From JBGTSJ01 sp041940305 (GTDB lineage: Bacteria > Planctomycetota > Planctomycetia > Planctomycetales > Planctomycetaceae), in NCBI GenBank assembly GCA_041940305.1, contig JBGTSJ010000006.1:186001-250000 (forward strand): a stretch of DNA of 64,000 nucleotides. Reading direction: 5' to 3'. A program made the translations under genes and the position numbers. Below the pieces are notes generated by a model. That model saw only the letters and a program-made list of their open reading frames with translations, did not search any database and had not been told where the DNA came from. Positions 1 through 11,500 of this stretch are shown here, piece after piece (position 1 is the first letter of the stretch; the number at the start of each line of letters is the position of its first letter).

Positions 1-1
1 G

Positions 2-760
2 GCCCCGCTGCAGCCGCCGAATCCCGCATCGCCCCAGACCTCGACTGATGACGCAGCGCGGCGCACGGCCGCCGCCATCGGACTCAACGCCGGGTCGCAT
101 CAACCCTATCCGCTCGTCGAACGCACGTCTCCGGGCACGTCCTCCGTTTCTGGCAACCAGTTTCCGCCGCCCCAGCGTCAACTCCCCGGCATGTCGCTGC
201 CCGCCATGCTCGCTCCGTACAACCAGCCGCCGGTCGCGGGCGCCGGTCCGGTGCAGCCCCAGACGCAGCAGGCCAACGCCGCCCAATCCCTCCCTTACAT
301 TCAGTTCGAGGCCCCGCCCGCTCCATCAACGCCGTCGCTCCAGTCCTATGCGGACGAGCGGGCCCGCTACGACAGCCAGTTCAACGCACAGGCGCAGCAG
401 ACCTACGGCACGTCGCCGAGCAACTTCATTCCGACTCCCGCCAATGCCACGCCGGCGCCGGTCTACGAAGTCCCGGCGTACCGCACGCAATCCGGCAGCG
501 CTGCGCCCCCCGTCAATCACGAAACAGGCACACCCTGGCCCGGCCGCCCCGCTCAATCGACGACTTCTGGTACGGCCGGGGCCGCCCAGGCCAACAACCA
601 GCCGGCGCAGGTCCCCAACTCCAACGGCATCATCGTCCCGCCCCCCTACTCGACCACGCAGCGCAGCTCAAGCCCCGCCGCGCCGATGCAGACTTATCCG
701 CCGCGCACGACGACCGATTCCTATCAGGGACCGGTGATCATCCCCGGCGGCGGATACTGA
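2..760 (+). CDS. C-terminal part of a Pro/Gln/Ala-rich low-complexity protein (partial at the left edge)
   Basis: The reading frame is open from base 2 of the window to a stop at 758-760, so this is the last 252 residues of a longer protein whose start lies outside. It is dominated by Pro, Gln, Ala, Ser and Thr, has no predicted membrane segment, no cysteine and no recognisable domain, and ends in a glycine-rich GGGY tail. Such composition suits an extended, disordered region of a cell-envelope or exported protein, but this is inference. An ATG at 191 is available internally, but the same composition continues upstream of it, so I extend to the edge. It is convergent with dnaA, with only 10 bases between them. 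Function unknown. Confidence 0.65.
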   Translation, partial: APLQPPNPASPQTSTDDAARRTAAAIGLNAGSHQPYPLVERTSPGTSSVSGNQFPPPQRQLPGMSLPAMLAPYNQPPVAGAGPVQPQTQQANAAQSLPYIQFEAPPAPSTPSLQSYADERARYDSQFNAQAQQTYGTSPSNFIPTPANATPAPVYEVPAYRTQSGSAAPPVNHETGTPWPGRPAQSTTSGTAGAAQANNQPAQVPNSNGIIVPPPYSTTQRSSSPAAPMQTYPPRTTTDSYQGPVIIPGGGY

Positions 761-770
761 TGAACCCGGA

Positions 771-2174
771 TCAGCCCGCAAGAATCTGCTGCTCCAGCGA
801 TCGCAGCAGATCATCCACCGGCCACGTTTCGGTCGCCACGCGGATGTCTCCCCCGCTCTCCACCATCCGTCCGATCTTCCGCTCGGCCGACATCACCGTC
901 GCGTGATCGCGGCCCCCGAAGTATCGGCCGATTTCGCTGTACGGCTGCTGCGTCAATCGCCGCGCCAGGTACATCGCCAGCATCCGCGGCTGCGTCAGCA
1001 GTCGGGCTCGCGACGCCGACTTGAGTTCGTCGGCCGTCACGCGAAACAGCCGGCACACAGCCTGCTCGATGTCCGCGATCCGCACGATCTTGAGGCAATC
1101 CCGCTCCAGGCTCGACAGCACCGTCCGCGCCGCCGATGCTCCCACGCGCCGACCCGTCATGCTCTCATACGTCTGCAGACAGTTCAGTGCGCCGATCAAC
1201 TCCCGCACGTTGTTGGTGAACCGCTCTGCCACGAGATCGAGCGCCGCCTCGTCAGCCGGCAGCCGCAGCGCCTGAGCCCGCTGCCGCACGATGGCGCGGC
1301 GCGTCTCCAGGTCCGGAGGCTCGATCCGGCAGACCAGGCCCGACAGCAGCCGCGACACCAGTTCATCGCTCGACTTCGTCAGCAGCCGCGGATGCCGGTC
1401 GGCGGCAACCACCACCTGCCGTCCTTCCCGCTCCAGCTTCTTGACCGTATGCAGGAACTCGTCCTGAAATGCCTTCTTCCCGTCCAGGAAATCCATGTCG
1501 TCCAGCAGCAGTACGTCCACGTTCCGAAACCGCTGCCGGAAACTGGGCACCGACTTCGCCGTCAGCGCCTGCGAGAAATAATTGCCGAAGTTCTCGGCCG
1601 TCAGCAGCAGCACCTGCAGAGCCGGGAAGTCCTTGCGGAGTTGCCGATAGATCCCCTCCAGCAGGTGCGTCTTCCCGCTCCCCACCCCCCCGTGCAGATA
1701 CAGCGGGTTGTACTTCTCCCCCGGAGCCGCGGCAACCTGCCGTGCCGCGGCCAGCGCCAGTTCATTGCAGGTTCCGCACACAAACTGCCGCAGATCGGCG
1801 TAATGCCGTGACTTCTGGGGGGTCACCTGCGATTCCCGCGACGTGCGCCGCGCGACCGAGGGCTTCGGCTTCGGCGACGCTCCGCCGGGCGCAGTCGATT
1901 CCGACAAAGCGCTCGCGTCCACATCCAGACGCACCCGCGCCCCCGGACCCAGCAGCCGCTGTGCGACTTCGCTCAGCTCGCCGCGGAACTGCTTCTGAAT
2001 CCAGTTCAGCAGGTACGGGTTGCCGATGCGGACGATCAACTCGTCGCCGGCCGCCGTGATCCGTGTCTTGCCGTGGAACCAGTGCCGGTACCGCCGTTCT
2101 CCCAATGCGTCTTCCAGAAGTTGACGGGCAGTCTGGGAAAGCTGGGCACGGTCAACATCCTTCTCGGGCAGCAT
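771..2174 (-). CDS. dnaA: Chromosomal replication initiator protein DnaA
   Basis: DnaA is the AAA+ ATPase that melts the replication origin and loads the helicase. The 467-residue protein shows the full layout: an N-terminal interaction domain (residues about 8-75), a variable Pro/Ser/Arg linker, an AAA+ core with Walker A GSGKTHLL and Walker B VLLLDDMDFL, and a C-terminal DNA-binding domain with the signature GGRDHATVMSAERKI. I use the ATG at 2174, 19 codons inside the longest frame, because the added residues do not resemble DnaA. The gene is not next to dnaN, recF or gyrB; upstream on the same strand, 440 bases away, is an FmdB/anti-sigma/sigma group. The usual Walker A glycine-leucine is glycine-serine here, a tolerated change. 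Confidence 0.95.
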   Translation of the reverse strand: MLPEKDVDRAQLSQTARQLLEDALGERRYRHWFHGKTRITAAGDELIVRIGNPYLLNWIQKQFRGELSEVAQRLLGPGARVRLDVDASALSESTAPGGASPKPKPSVARRTSRESQVTPQKSRHYADLRQFVCGTCNELALAAARQVAAAPGEKYNPLYLHGGVGSGKTHLLEGIYRQLRKDFPALQVLLLTAENFGNYFSQALTAKSVPSFRQRFRNVDVLLLDDMDFLDGKKAFQDEFLHTVKKLEREGRQVVVAADRHPRLLTKSSDELVSRLLSGLVCRIEPPDLETRRAIVRQRAQALRLPADEAALDLVAERFTNNVRELIGALNCLQTYESMTGRRVGASAARTVLSSLERDCLKIVRIADIEQAVCRLFRVTADELKSASRARLLTQPRMLAMYLARRLTQQPYSEIGRYFGGRDHATVMSAERKIGRMVESGGDIRVATETWPVDDLLRSLEQQILAG

Positions 2175-2615
2175 CGTGCAACCCCCACACACGCGCGCAA
2201 ATTCCCTCTGGGTGCGAATCCGTGGCTGCACGCCGCTGACAGCACTCCGTTGCTACTCCTTGCGGAATAGACCAGAGGGGAACGCGATGTCCACAAGAGG
2301 AAATGGTTTGCCGCGACGGCGACGCCGTGCGGCCTGGATGGTGTCTCACTCAGTGCGGGCGATCCTACCGACGCGCCCGGAGAGGTCAAACCAATTCGAC
2401 AGGGAATTCTTTGCAGAACCTGAACACATCGGGAAATGCCCTACCGGTGTCCCCGCCGCCGACACAGGCGCGATCATCCAATGTGCAGAAGCTGTGAATA
2501 TCGTCCGCACGCTCCTCAACTTGCGGCGTGATCATGCATCCTGCGCGGAACGATCCAAGTAATAGACTCGCCTGCGGTTAGCATGTTCGCGGGGCAGCGC
2601 GCCAACGCGTTCCGC
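2175..2615. other. Intergenic region upstream of dnaA, no gene seen
   Basis: About 440 bases between the dnaA start and the end of the fmdB-like gene. The open frames here have composition unlike the neighbouring proteins and no ribosome site. One DnaA-box-like octamer TGTCCACA lies at 2288-2295, inside the 11-mer GATGTCCACAA, which recurs at 2810-2820 inside the fmdB-like gene. I see no AT-rich unwinding element or cluster of boxes, so I cannot call an origin. The dnaA promoter should lie here. Confidence 0.4.
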
Positions 2616-2849
2616 TCACCTGCCAGGGATGCGGCAGCAACCCGGACCGCACGGAGGCGCGCCCGACGGCGGACAACTCGACGCCAGCGGCAATGCCCCG
2701 GCGGAACCCGCTACGTGACCGGCCGGTGCGCTGATCAAGCGCTCCAGCGCGCGGCTTGCGCATTCGGGACACGGAGTCGATTCGTCGCGGCGCACGAGCG
2801 CTTCAAACAGATGTCCACAATCGCTGCAGCGAAACTCGAAGAGAGGCAT
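2616..2849 (-). CDS. FmdB-family zinc-ribbon protein
   Basis: A 77-residue protein starting MPLFEFRCSDCGHLFE and carrying a second CPEC motif about 20 residues later. This Cys4 zinc ribbon with the N-terminal P-x-[FY]-E-[FY]-x-C pattern defines the FmdB (putative regulatory protein) family. The family's molecular role is not established; members are small cytoplasmic zinc-binding proteins. The tail after residue 50 is Pro/Gly/Cys-rich and includes CGPGCC, perhaps an extra metal site. It follows the anti-sigma gene by 18 bases on the same strand and is probably co-transcribed with it. Confidence 0.8.
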   Translation of the reverse strand: MPLFEFRCSDCGHLFEALVRRDESTPCPECASRALERLISAPAGHVAGSAGALPLASSCPPSGAPPCGPGCCRIPGR

Positions 2850-2867
2850 GGTGCGAACCCGGGAAGC

Positions 2868-3419
2868 TCAGAAACCGGCCGGCGCTTCCGGCGCCGATTC
2901 CATTTCGGAATCCGGATCAGGTTTCACGATCCCGCCCCGCTCGTCAAGCGTCGCTGGTGCGGCCGGACGCTCCCACCGCAAAGCCGGCCCGTCCACCCGA
3001 ATCGGCTGCTGCGGCCCCGAACTCCACGGCAGCAGGAAGTCCCGCGCGATCGGGTCAATCATCGGCGACGACCGCGGTGCGTCTCTCGTTTCCATCACCA
3101 CCACCAGCAGCGCACACGCCGCCGTCATCGCCACGAAAGGCAGCCAGCCGTTAAACCGCGACGTCGGACCCCGCCCCCGCGTTGCCGCCCGCTGCTGAAT
3201 GCGGCTCGACAACTCCGGCCACAGGCTCTCCGCCGCGTCATACGTCGGCGCCTCGTCCGTACTCTCCAGCACCCGCAGCGTTTGCTTCAGCCGCGAGTAA
3301 TGCGTCCGGCACTCCGGGCAGCGGGAAACGTGCCGGCGCAGCTCCTCACGGCGATGCGTATCCGTCAAATCGCGGCCCACCCACAGGGCGAGATCCGATC
3401 GGGCATGGCGACAGTTCAT
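2868..3419 (-). CDS. Membrane-anchored zinc-finger anti-sigma factor
   Basis: A 183-residue protein with an N-terminal anti-sigma zinc finger (H...C..C pattern: RRHVSRCPEC at residues about 28-37), a linker, one hydrophobic segment WLPFVAMTAACALLVVVM near residue 95, and a roughly 75-residue extracytoplasmic tail. This is the ZAS/zf-HC2 architecture that holds an ECF sigma factor at the membrane until a signal triggers release. The start MNCRHARSDL at 3419 places the finger at the usual distance from the N terminus. It lies 42 bases downstream of the sigma gene, as expected for the cognate pair. The signal sensed is unknown. Confidence 0.82.
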   Translation of the reverse strand: MNCRHARSDLALWVGRDLTDTHRREELRRHVSRCPECRTHYSRLKQTLRVLESTDEAPTYDAAESLWPELSSRIQQRAATRGRGPTSRFNGWLPFVAMTAACALLVVVMETRDAPRSSPMIDPIARDFLLPWSSGPQQPIRVDGPALRWERPAAPATLDERGGIVKPDPDSEMESAPEAPAGF

Positions 3420-3461
3420 GGTGGTCACTCGTAACAACTGGCTTCCGACAAATCGAATGAA

Positions 3462-4124
3462 TCAATGCTCGCTGCGATCCGTCGCGTCCCCGTCCGATTC
3501 CAGCGACGCCGTCTCCCGGCGTTGCCGACGCTCCCAAATCTCCTGAAACCGGTTTCGCGCCTCCGCCAGCCGCCAGCGAATCGTGGCCTCGCGGCGGTCC
3601 AGGATCGCCGCAATCTCCGATGTCGAGAAGCCTTCCAGGTCTCGCAGCACCAGCACCGTCCGGTATTTCTCCGGCAGGTGCTCGATCACTCTCCAGACTT
3701 CCTGATTCAGGTCCAGTTGCGTCCGCGGATCGGCCAACGACGGATCCGGATCGCGTTCACGTCCCGCATCGGTAAACAACGACGCCCAGATGCGGCGTTT
3801 GCGCCGCCGCAGGAAGTCCAGCGTCACGTTCACACCGATCCGGAACAGCCACGGACCAAACCTCCGCGAGGCATCGTACTGGTCCAGCCGCTCGTAAACC
3901 CGCAGAAATGCCTCCTGGGCCAGATCTTCCGCCAGGTCGGCGTCCCGTACAAACCGCTGAATCACCCGCAGCAGCCGTCGCTCGTACCGCCGCACCAGCT
4001 GCCCGAAGGCCGCGTGGTCCCCCTGCCGGGCATCCTCCACCAGCCGCGCATCGCTCGCCGGAATCTCAGGATCGAACACATCGACCGGTTCCAGTGACTG
4101 TCGAGTCGGCTTTTGAACTGGCAT
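3462..4124 (-). CDS. ECF (RpoE-like) RNA polymerase sigma factor
   Basis: A 220-residue sigma-70 family protein of ECF size. Region 2 is visible as DLAEDLAQEAFLRVYERLDQYD followed by FGPWLFRIGVN and FLRRRKRR, and region 4 as LPEKYRTVLVLRDLEGFSTSEIAAIL, a helix-turn-helix that reads the -35 element. Regions 1.1 and 3 are absent, as usual in ECF factors. It is followed on the same strand by a zinc-finger anti-sigma gene and an fmdB-like gene, making a three-gene unit. I did not find a convincing autoregulatory promoter in the upstream gap. Confidence 0.93.
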   Translation of the reverse strand: MPVQKPTRQSLEPVDVFDPEIPASDARLVEDARQGDHAAFGQLVRRYERRLLRVIQRFVRDADLAEDLAQEAFLRVYERLDQYDASRRFGPWLFRIGVNVTLDFLRRRKRRIWASLFTDAGRERDPDPSLADPRTQLDLNQEVWRVIEHLPEKYRTVLVLRDLEGFSTSEIAAILDRREATIRWRLAEARNRFQEIWERRQRRETASLESDGDATDRSEH

Positions 4125-4520
4125 CGGGCACCCGGGTGAGCGGTCTGCCTTATCATACGCAACAACAGCAGGATGCGTTGGACATTGTAACCGAACTCGC
4201 CGGAATTCGGTCGCTCAGCAAACTTTAGGCCGTCCAACTACGCCGGAACTGGCTGACGCGCCGCCCGGCTGACACCGCCGGCGACCGGCAGAGGATCTGA
4301 GTGGCCCGAACCGGGCCGCGGAGATACATCGTATCGCAGACACACGGCCGTGCTGAATTGTTCAAGGGACCGCCGCAGAGTATTGTCCTCGGTCACGGAA
4401 GTTTGTCGGCAGTATTGCCCAAGCTGCATCCGCGATCGTGGATGACACCGTCGTCGTCGCCTGCATCCGTCCTCAGTGCAACGACGTCCGCATGATGGAT
4501 GGACTTTCGGAGACGCGTCG
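4125..4520. other. Divergent intergenic region, no gene seen
   Basis: 396 bases between the divergent sigma-factor gene and the secreted-protein gene at 4521. It should hold both promoters. A GGAACT at about 4242-4247 on the plus strand resembles an ECF -35 element, but a matching -10 element at the right distance is not convincing. No RNA gene or repeat recognised. Confidence 0.3.
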
Positions 4521-5267
4521 ATGATTTGCGGGTTCACAGGGAAGAGTTGGTTGAAATACGCGTGCGGCGTCTGTGCTGCGGTGGGATGCGTGATCGCGGC
4601 CACTGTGGCCAGCGACGCGGATGACACCGCGAAGGCGGAAGCCGACGTGGCAATGCAGCAGCTTGCCGACACGCTGCGCAGCATCGAAGAGGTCCAGGCG
4701 GCGCATGTCATCGCGGAATTCGGGAGGCGCGAGAAGTCCCCCGAGTCATTGCTCGCGGCCGCCCGGGTGTTCGCCGCAACCCCGCTCGACGCGCTGGAGC
4801 CGATCAGCGTGGAGGCCGATGACGCCGTCGAGGCCGATCAGGGCTCGATTCACGATCAGGCGCAGAAGTGCATCAACGAAGCACGCGAACTCGCCCAGTC
4901 GCTGCCGCAGGAGGAACGCACGACAATCGAGATGCTTGCCAACTCCATTGAGACGAAGCTGGAGGATCAGTCACGAGGTGCCGTCGGGGGACCGAAGTCG
5001 ATGTTTGGCGTCGTGGGTCCTTTTTCGACGACGAGCTATCAGCTGGACCTGATTGGCGGTTTTACGACGATCAACGTGACGAGCCTGTCCGGTGCGGATC
5101 TGAATCTGCGGGTGGTCGGCTCATTGTCGGGTGCTGAGTACGGCAGCGACTACGCTCCGTTTCAGAACGCCGCCGTCAACTTCAGCCACCTGCCGATCGC
5201 GAAGGTGACCGTGGTTGTCAGTAACGCCAGCCCGCTCAACGGACAATTCACGCTCACGACAAACTAA
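4521..5267 (+). CDS. Secreted protein of unknown function with signal peptide
   Basis: A 248-residue protein. The ATG at 4521 gives an N terminus with a few polar residues, one Lys, then the hydrophobic stretch YACGVCAAVGCVIAATVAS, a typical signal peptide or anchor; the longer frame start at 4476 would bury it. Residues about 35-150 are acidic and helical (QQLADTLRSIEEVQAAHVIAEF, then an acidic Ala-rich part). The last 90 residues look like a beta-sandwich with repeated ITVT/LNLRVVGSLSG-like strands, ending FTLTTN. I recognise no family; the C-terminal part superficially resembles domains that bind extracellular ligands. A rho-independent terminator follows within 20 bases. Confidence 0.7.
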   Translation: MICGFTGKSWLKYACGVCAAVGCVIAATVASDADDTAKAEADVAMQQLADTLRSIEEVQAAHVIAEFGRREKSPESLLAAARVFAATPLDALEPISVEADDAVEADQGSIHDQAQKCINEARELAQSLPQEERTTIEMLANSIETKLEDQSRGAVGGPKSMFGVVGPFSTTSYQLDLIGGFTTINVTSLSGADLNLRVVGSLSGAEYGSDYAPFQNAAVNFSHLPIAKVTVVVSNASPLNGQFTLTTN

Positions 5268-5285
5268 AACCGTTGACGAGCCCCG

Positions 5286-5313
5286 CCCCCGGTCAGAGTT
5301 GGCCGGGGGTTTT
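5286..5313 (+). terminator. Rho-independent terminator
   Basis: CCCCCGG at 5286-5292 pairs with CCGGGGG at 5303-5309 over a 10-base loop and is followed by TTTT, 18 bases after the stop of the gene ending at 5267. Confidence 0.75.
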
Positions 5314-5929
5314 GCATGCGCTGCGCCCGCCGTTGCAAATGCGCTGCAAAGCAGTCAACCACTCGTTGCAGTCAGTCCCGCTCTCAGAGCCCGCGCAACA
5401 AAAAACCCGGAAACAGCGAGTCCCAGGGGGGCGGAGGACTCAAGCTATTTCCGGGGGCGATTGGCAATCAGTCGTGTCACGGGACGCCCTGAATCAGGGC
5501 TCGGGTTCCGCCAGCTTCCGTGCCGGCGGGCCCGCCCGGATTGACGCAAACCTCGAAAGGACTGCGGCAATCAACACGTGTGTCTTGTCTGCTCGTCTCC
5601 GCATTGGGCGGCAGTCAACGAGCGGCGGGACAATATGGATTCGCTCAGGGTGGGTCAAGAGGGCTTTGCCGCGCTGCGGCAGATTTCATCGAGACTCGAA
5701 CGGCATCACCGATGCAATGAACACCCGGCGGTCGATTCGTGCTCGAACTCTCGTAAATCGCGGCAATTTGAGCCGGTGCACCGTGTGTCGGTCGCCGGCA
5801 GATTCTGCCGGACTGGGCCCGGCGAGCGACGCAGGACGCTCAATCACTGATTCCGTTTGAGACCTGAGCGTCCTGTCGAAACGCTGTCCGCAGGAACGTC
5901 ACGGCATTGAATCCGCCGCAGTGCATCTC
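5314..5929. other. 616-base region without a supported gene
   Basis: Several overlapping open frames cross this stretch but none has domain-like composition, a convincing ribosome site or codon bias like its neighbours. The best short one is ATG 5635 to stop 5850, 71 residues, Arg/Ser/Cys-rich, which I do not accept as a gene. Could hold a non-coding RNA or decayed sequence; I see no hairpin run typical of either. Confidence 0.3.
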
Positions 5930-6877
5930 CTATCGAGCCGCACGCTGCTGCCAGGCCCAGCGGTACAGATTGCGCGAATCAACGTAGCGTCCCGTGTTCG
6001 ACGTCGCGCCCAGGACCACGACAAACAGGCGATCGTCGCCACGATGCCCGCTGGAGACGAGGCACGTTCCGGCCTGCTCAGTGGTGCCCGTCTTGATGCC
6101 GTCGTAACCCTCGATCTTCAGCAGTTCGTTCGTGTTGTCCCAGACGACGGCGCGTTCGCCCCCGTCAGGAGTCGTGACTTTCGATTCCCTGTGCGGCGTG
6201 GAGACGTACTCACGGAACTTCGGGTTCTGAAATCCCGCATGCGCCAGTTTGAGCAGGTCGCGCGCTGTCGTCGTGCGGTCCTGCTCATCTCCGCCGTCCC
6301 CAAACGACGACCGGTAAAACGTGTTGGCCATGCCGAGCTTCTCCGCGGTGCGGTTCATCTCTGCGATGAAATTGGCGCGTGTCGGATGCGTCTCCGGCGT
6401 CGATGGGTTGCGGGTGTCAGCGGGATACTGCGGCGGAGCGAACCGGTCGTTGAAATGCTCGGCCAGGGCATTGCCGGCGTCGTTGCCGGAAGGCAGCAGC
6501 AGACCGTACAGGCACTCATGTACCGGAAGGCTCTCGCCGGCGCGCACGTCGGCGGTTGAACCGCTGGTGCTGTCGGCGAGTTCCGAGAATTTCACAATCT
6601 CGTCCATCACTTCCGGTTTCGTCCGCGCGAGTTCGAGCACGACGTAGGCGCACATCATCTTCGTGGTGCTCGCCGACTTCCGCGGTGTGTCCGCCTCCTG
6701 ACCCCACAGCAACTCACCGGTACGCCCGTCGGCAATGGCCCACGTGTGGCACGAAACGAACGGCGGACCATCCAGCGCATCCGGCGGATCGAGCGCCGGC
6801 AGGGACGCCGGGTAGGCGACCACGAGCAGGGAGAGTGTCAACAGGCTCCACATTGATCGAGAGGCGCGCATGGGCAT
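5930..6877 (-). CDS. D-alanyl-D-alanine carboxypeptidase (peptidase family S11)
   Basis: Low-molecular-weight penicillin-binding protein that trims the terminal D-Ala from peptidoglycan pentapeptides. All three active-site motifs of the family are present: STTK (SxxK), SGN in LLPSGNDAGNAL, and KTG in GIKTGTTEQAG. With the start at 6877 the 315-residue protein opens with a positively charged stretch and a hydrophobic segment (SLLTLSLLVVAYPASLPAL), a signal peptide to the periplasm. Longer N-terminal extension to 6967 would overlap the upstream larA-like gene and lacks support. It lacks the C-terminal amphipathic anchor domain of E. coli DacA, as many S11 proteins do. It lies 82 bases after the larA-like gene on the same strand. 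Confidence 0.9.
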   Translation of the reverse strand: MPMRASRSMWSLLTLSLLVVAYPASLPALDPPDALDGPPFVSCHTWAIADGRTGELLWGQEADTPRKSASTTKMMCAYVVLELARTKPEVMDEIVKFSELADSTSGSTADVRAGESLPVHECLYGLLLPSGNDAGNALAEHFNDRFAPPQYPADTRNPSTPETHPTRANFIAEMNRTAEKLGMANTFYRSSFGDGGDEQDRTTTARDLLKLAHAGFQNPKFREYVSTPHRESKVTTPDGGERAVVWDNTNELLKIEGYDGIKTGTTEQAGTCLVSSGHRGDDRLFVVVLGATSNTGRYVDSRNLYRWAWQQRAAR

Positions 6878-6959
6878 AGCGAAAGAAGTGACTCGAGTCG
6901 GGAGTACCGAAGGGGAAGTGCTCAGGACGTGACAATGGAAACAATGCGGGTGGCCGCCT

Positions 6960-8219
<1,260 letters not shown>

Positions 8220-8524
8220 TGTAAACGGCCCATCCGTCCCCGAACACGCTACGACGACGCCGGTCGATGCCTTTCCCGTTGACCGGTGCACCACCTCCGC
8301 GGCACGGATCCGGCGATCGGCAGTGCTGCCCCCATCGCACGCACCGGGCGACGGACTCACAGACGTCCGGTGAGTTGCACGGCCTGGTTCGCGGGTCTCC
8401 GCATTTCAGCAGAACACGCTGGCACGGCACGGCCGGCATCCGCTAGGCTTGCCGGATGCGCGCCGCTGCGCGCATGGAAGTTTGCGTAATTCGGGTCAGG
8501 TTGACGTCCCGCAGGGAGGCCGTT

Positions 8525-11500
8525 GTGTCGCTGGCGAAGTTAATGGAGGACCGGTTCCGCGGAGACATCCGCTTCCGCGGCGCGGCGTATCTGCAGGCCG
8601 ATCGCGTCGCTGTGACGAGAGTGACCGCAGATCATCTGTACGGGTCGGTTCGCGACGGCGTTGAGTACCATACCCAACTCAGCCGGCAGAACGGCGATCT
8701 CAAGATGTTCTGCACCTGCGTCGGCGAGGGGCAGACCCGGGAACCCGCATGCAAGCATCTGTGGGCCACGATCCTCGCCGTCGACGCCGGCTCGCTCATC
8801 ACCAGCACCGCCTCGCGCGGCCACGTGCCCCCCTTTGCGGCCGCGCCCGAACCCGCCCCGCTGCGATTCGACGACGATCTGTTCGATGACGAGCTGACCA
8901 ACGGCGACGTCCACATCCCCGTCCGGGAGCGCCCACGCCCGCAGAAGCCCTCCGTTCAGCCCAAGGCCCGCGACTGGGAGGTCAAACTCAGCCACCTGCG
9001 GGATGAGTTGACCGTCCGCGCCGAGGAAGACGGCGCCGACCGCGAACGCGAAATCTATTACGAGATTGATGTCCGCGAGAGCTGGGCCGCCGGCGAACTG
9101 GTGGTCCAGACATCCCAGCGGCAGCGGCGTGCCAGCGGACAGTGGGGCAAGCTCAAGCCGCTCAAGCTCCGCTCCGGCCGGCTGGAGGAGATCGATCATG
9201 AAGACGATCGACGGGTTCTGGCCTATCTCGCCGGAGGGACCCCCGAACGATCCGGCTGGTACGCGCAGCAGGCCGAGTTCCAATCCGCCATTCACCGCTA
9301 CCGGATTCCCTTCGAGCTGGCGTTAATGCTGCTGCCCATGATGTGCGGCACGCAGCGCGTCCGCGTGCTCGATGAGTCCGAAGGCAAGTGGCAGCCCCTG
9401 CAATGGGACGAGGGCGCCCCCTGGATGCTCACCGTCCTCGTCCGCAGCGGCGACGACAAGTCGTGGAAGCTCTCCGGCGAACTGCGACGGGACGACGAGG
9501 TGCTCGCCATCCCGGAAGCGAGGCTGATTGTCCCCGGCGGACTTGTGCTGACCGAAGACCGCATCGCCCGCGTCGATGATTTCGGCGCGGGACGCTGGCT
9601 GTCGGTCCTGCGTGATGGCGGCGGGATCACCGCCAAAGCGGGTGAAGAGCACGATCTCATCGAGACGCTGCTCGACATGCCGGCGCTCCCGCGGCTCGAC
9701 CTGCCCGCCGAACTCAAGCTCGAGGAAATCACCGCTCAGCCGCAACCGCTGATCACCGTCCGTACTCCGCGGCACAAAGGCTGGAAGCACGAGCGGCTGC
9801 AGGGAATCGTGGAGTTTGAGTACCTCGGCACGCGCGTCAGCGGGTCGAGCACGCAATGGGCGATCGTCCAGCGCAGCCAGAAGCGCTGCATCCTCCGCGA
9901 CCGCGAGTTTGAGGCCGCTGCCTGGACGCGCCTGCAGGATCTCGGCTTCCGCCGCCTGCTGGACCATCGCCGCGGAGCACACGACGTCGAGATCTCCGCC
10001 AGCGATCTCGGTCGCGCCGTCCGCGGCCTCGTCGCCGACGGCTGGCAGGTCCAGGCCGATGGACGCCCCGTCCGCCAGGCCGGCGAACTGGAGTTTCGCG
10101 TCCGCTCCGGCATCGACTGGTTTGAACTGTCCGCGAACGTTGATTTCGACGGCCGCTCCGTCAAGCTCCCGGAACTCCTCTCCGCCCTCTCGCGCGGAGA
10201 TAACACCGTCCGCCTCGACGACGGATCGCTCGGCATTCTCCCGGAAGAATGGATGCACAAGTACGGCATCCTCGCCGGACTGGGAGCCGCGGAAGAGGAC
10301 CACATTCGCTTTTCGACGTCACAGGTCACCCTGCTCGACGCACTGCTGGCAACACAGACTGCCGTGGACGTCGATGAACGCTTTGCCGAAGTCCGCGGGC
10401 GGCTGCAGGCATTCTCGGGCGTGAACGTCATGGACGAGCCGGAGGGCTTCCAGGGACACCTCCGCACCTATCAGCGCGAAGGAATGGGCTGGCTCAAGTT
10501 CCTCCAGGACTTCCATCTCGGTGGCTGCCTGGCCGACGACATGGGTCTCGGCAAGACCGTCCAGATGCTCGCGATCCTCGAACAGCGCAAGCACACGCGG
10601 ACGGAGCACCTGCCGTCGCTGATCGTCGTCCCCAAGTCGCTGATGTTCAACTGGGCCCAGGAGATCCGCCGCTTCACCCCGGACCTGACCCACATCGAGT
10701 ACACCGGCGTCGACCGGCACGCTCTCCGCGATCAGTTCGAAAAAGTCGACATCATCCTCACGACGTACGGCACCCTGCGGCGCGACATCGTCCCGCTCAA
10801 GGACGTGAAGTTCGACTACGCCGTCCTCGATGAGGCGCAGACGATCAAGAATGCCGCCTCGCAAGTGGCCAAGGCGGCACGGCTGCTCCAGGCGCGGCAC
10901 CGCATCGCCCTCAGCGGCACGCCCATCGAAAACCATCTCGGCGACCTGTGGTCGATCTTCGAATTCCTCAATCCCGGCATGCTGGGACGCAGCTCGATTT
11001 TCAAAGCCTATGCGACCGACGCCAAAGACGAGGACGCCCGCCGCGTCCTCTCGCTCGGACTGCGGCCGTTCGTGCTCCGCCGCACCAAGCAGGAGGTCGC
11101 CACCGAGCTGCCCGACAAATTTGAGGAGACCATTTACTGCAGCATGGGACGCCGGCAGCGACAGCTGTATGAGGAACTGCGCGACCACTATCGCGATTCA
11201 CTGCTCGGGCTGATCAAGCAGCAGGGGATGGGAAAAACGCAGATGCACGTCCTGGAAGCGCTGCTGCGCCTCCGCCAGGCCGCTTGTCATCCCGCCCTGC
11301 TCGACCGCGGCGAAGCCGAGGACCCGTTCGCCAAGCTGGAAGTCCTCGTGCCGCAGCTGGAGGAACTCATCGAGGAACGGCATAAGTCGCTGGTCTTCTC
11401 GCAGTTCACCAGCATGCTGTCGATCGTCAAGCAGCATCTCGACAAGCGCGGCATCCGTTACGCCTATCTCGACGGCCAGACGCGCCGCCGCAAACAGGTC

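Noticed and set aside
5273..5860. 195-codon frame in the 616-base gap
   Set aside because: Composition (Arg, Ser, Gly, scattered) unlike a folded protein, no ribosome site, starts within a terminator.
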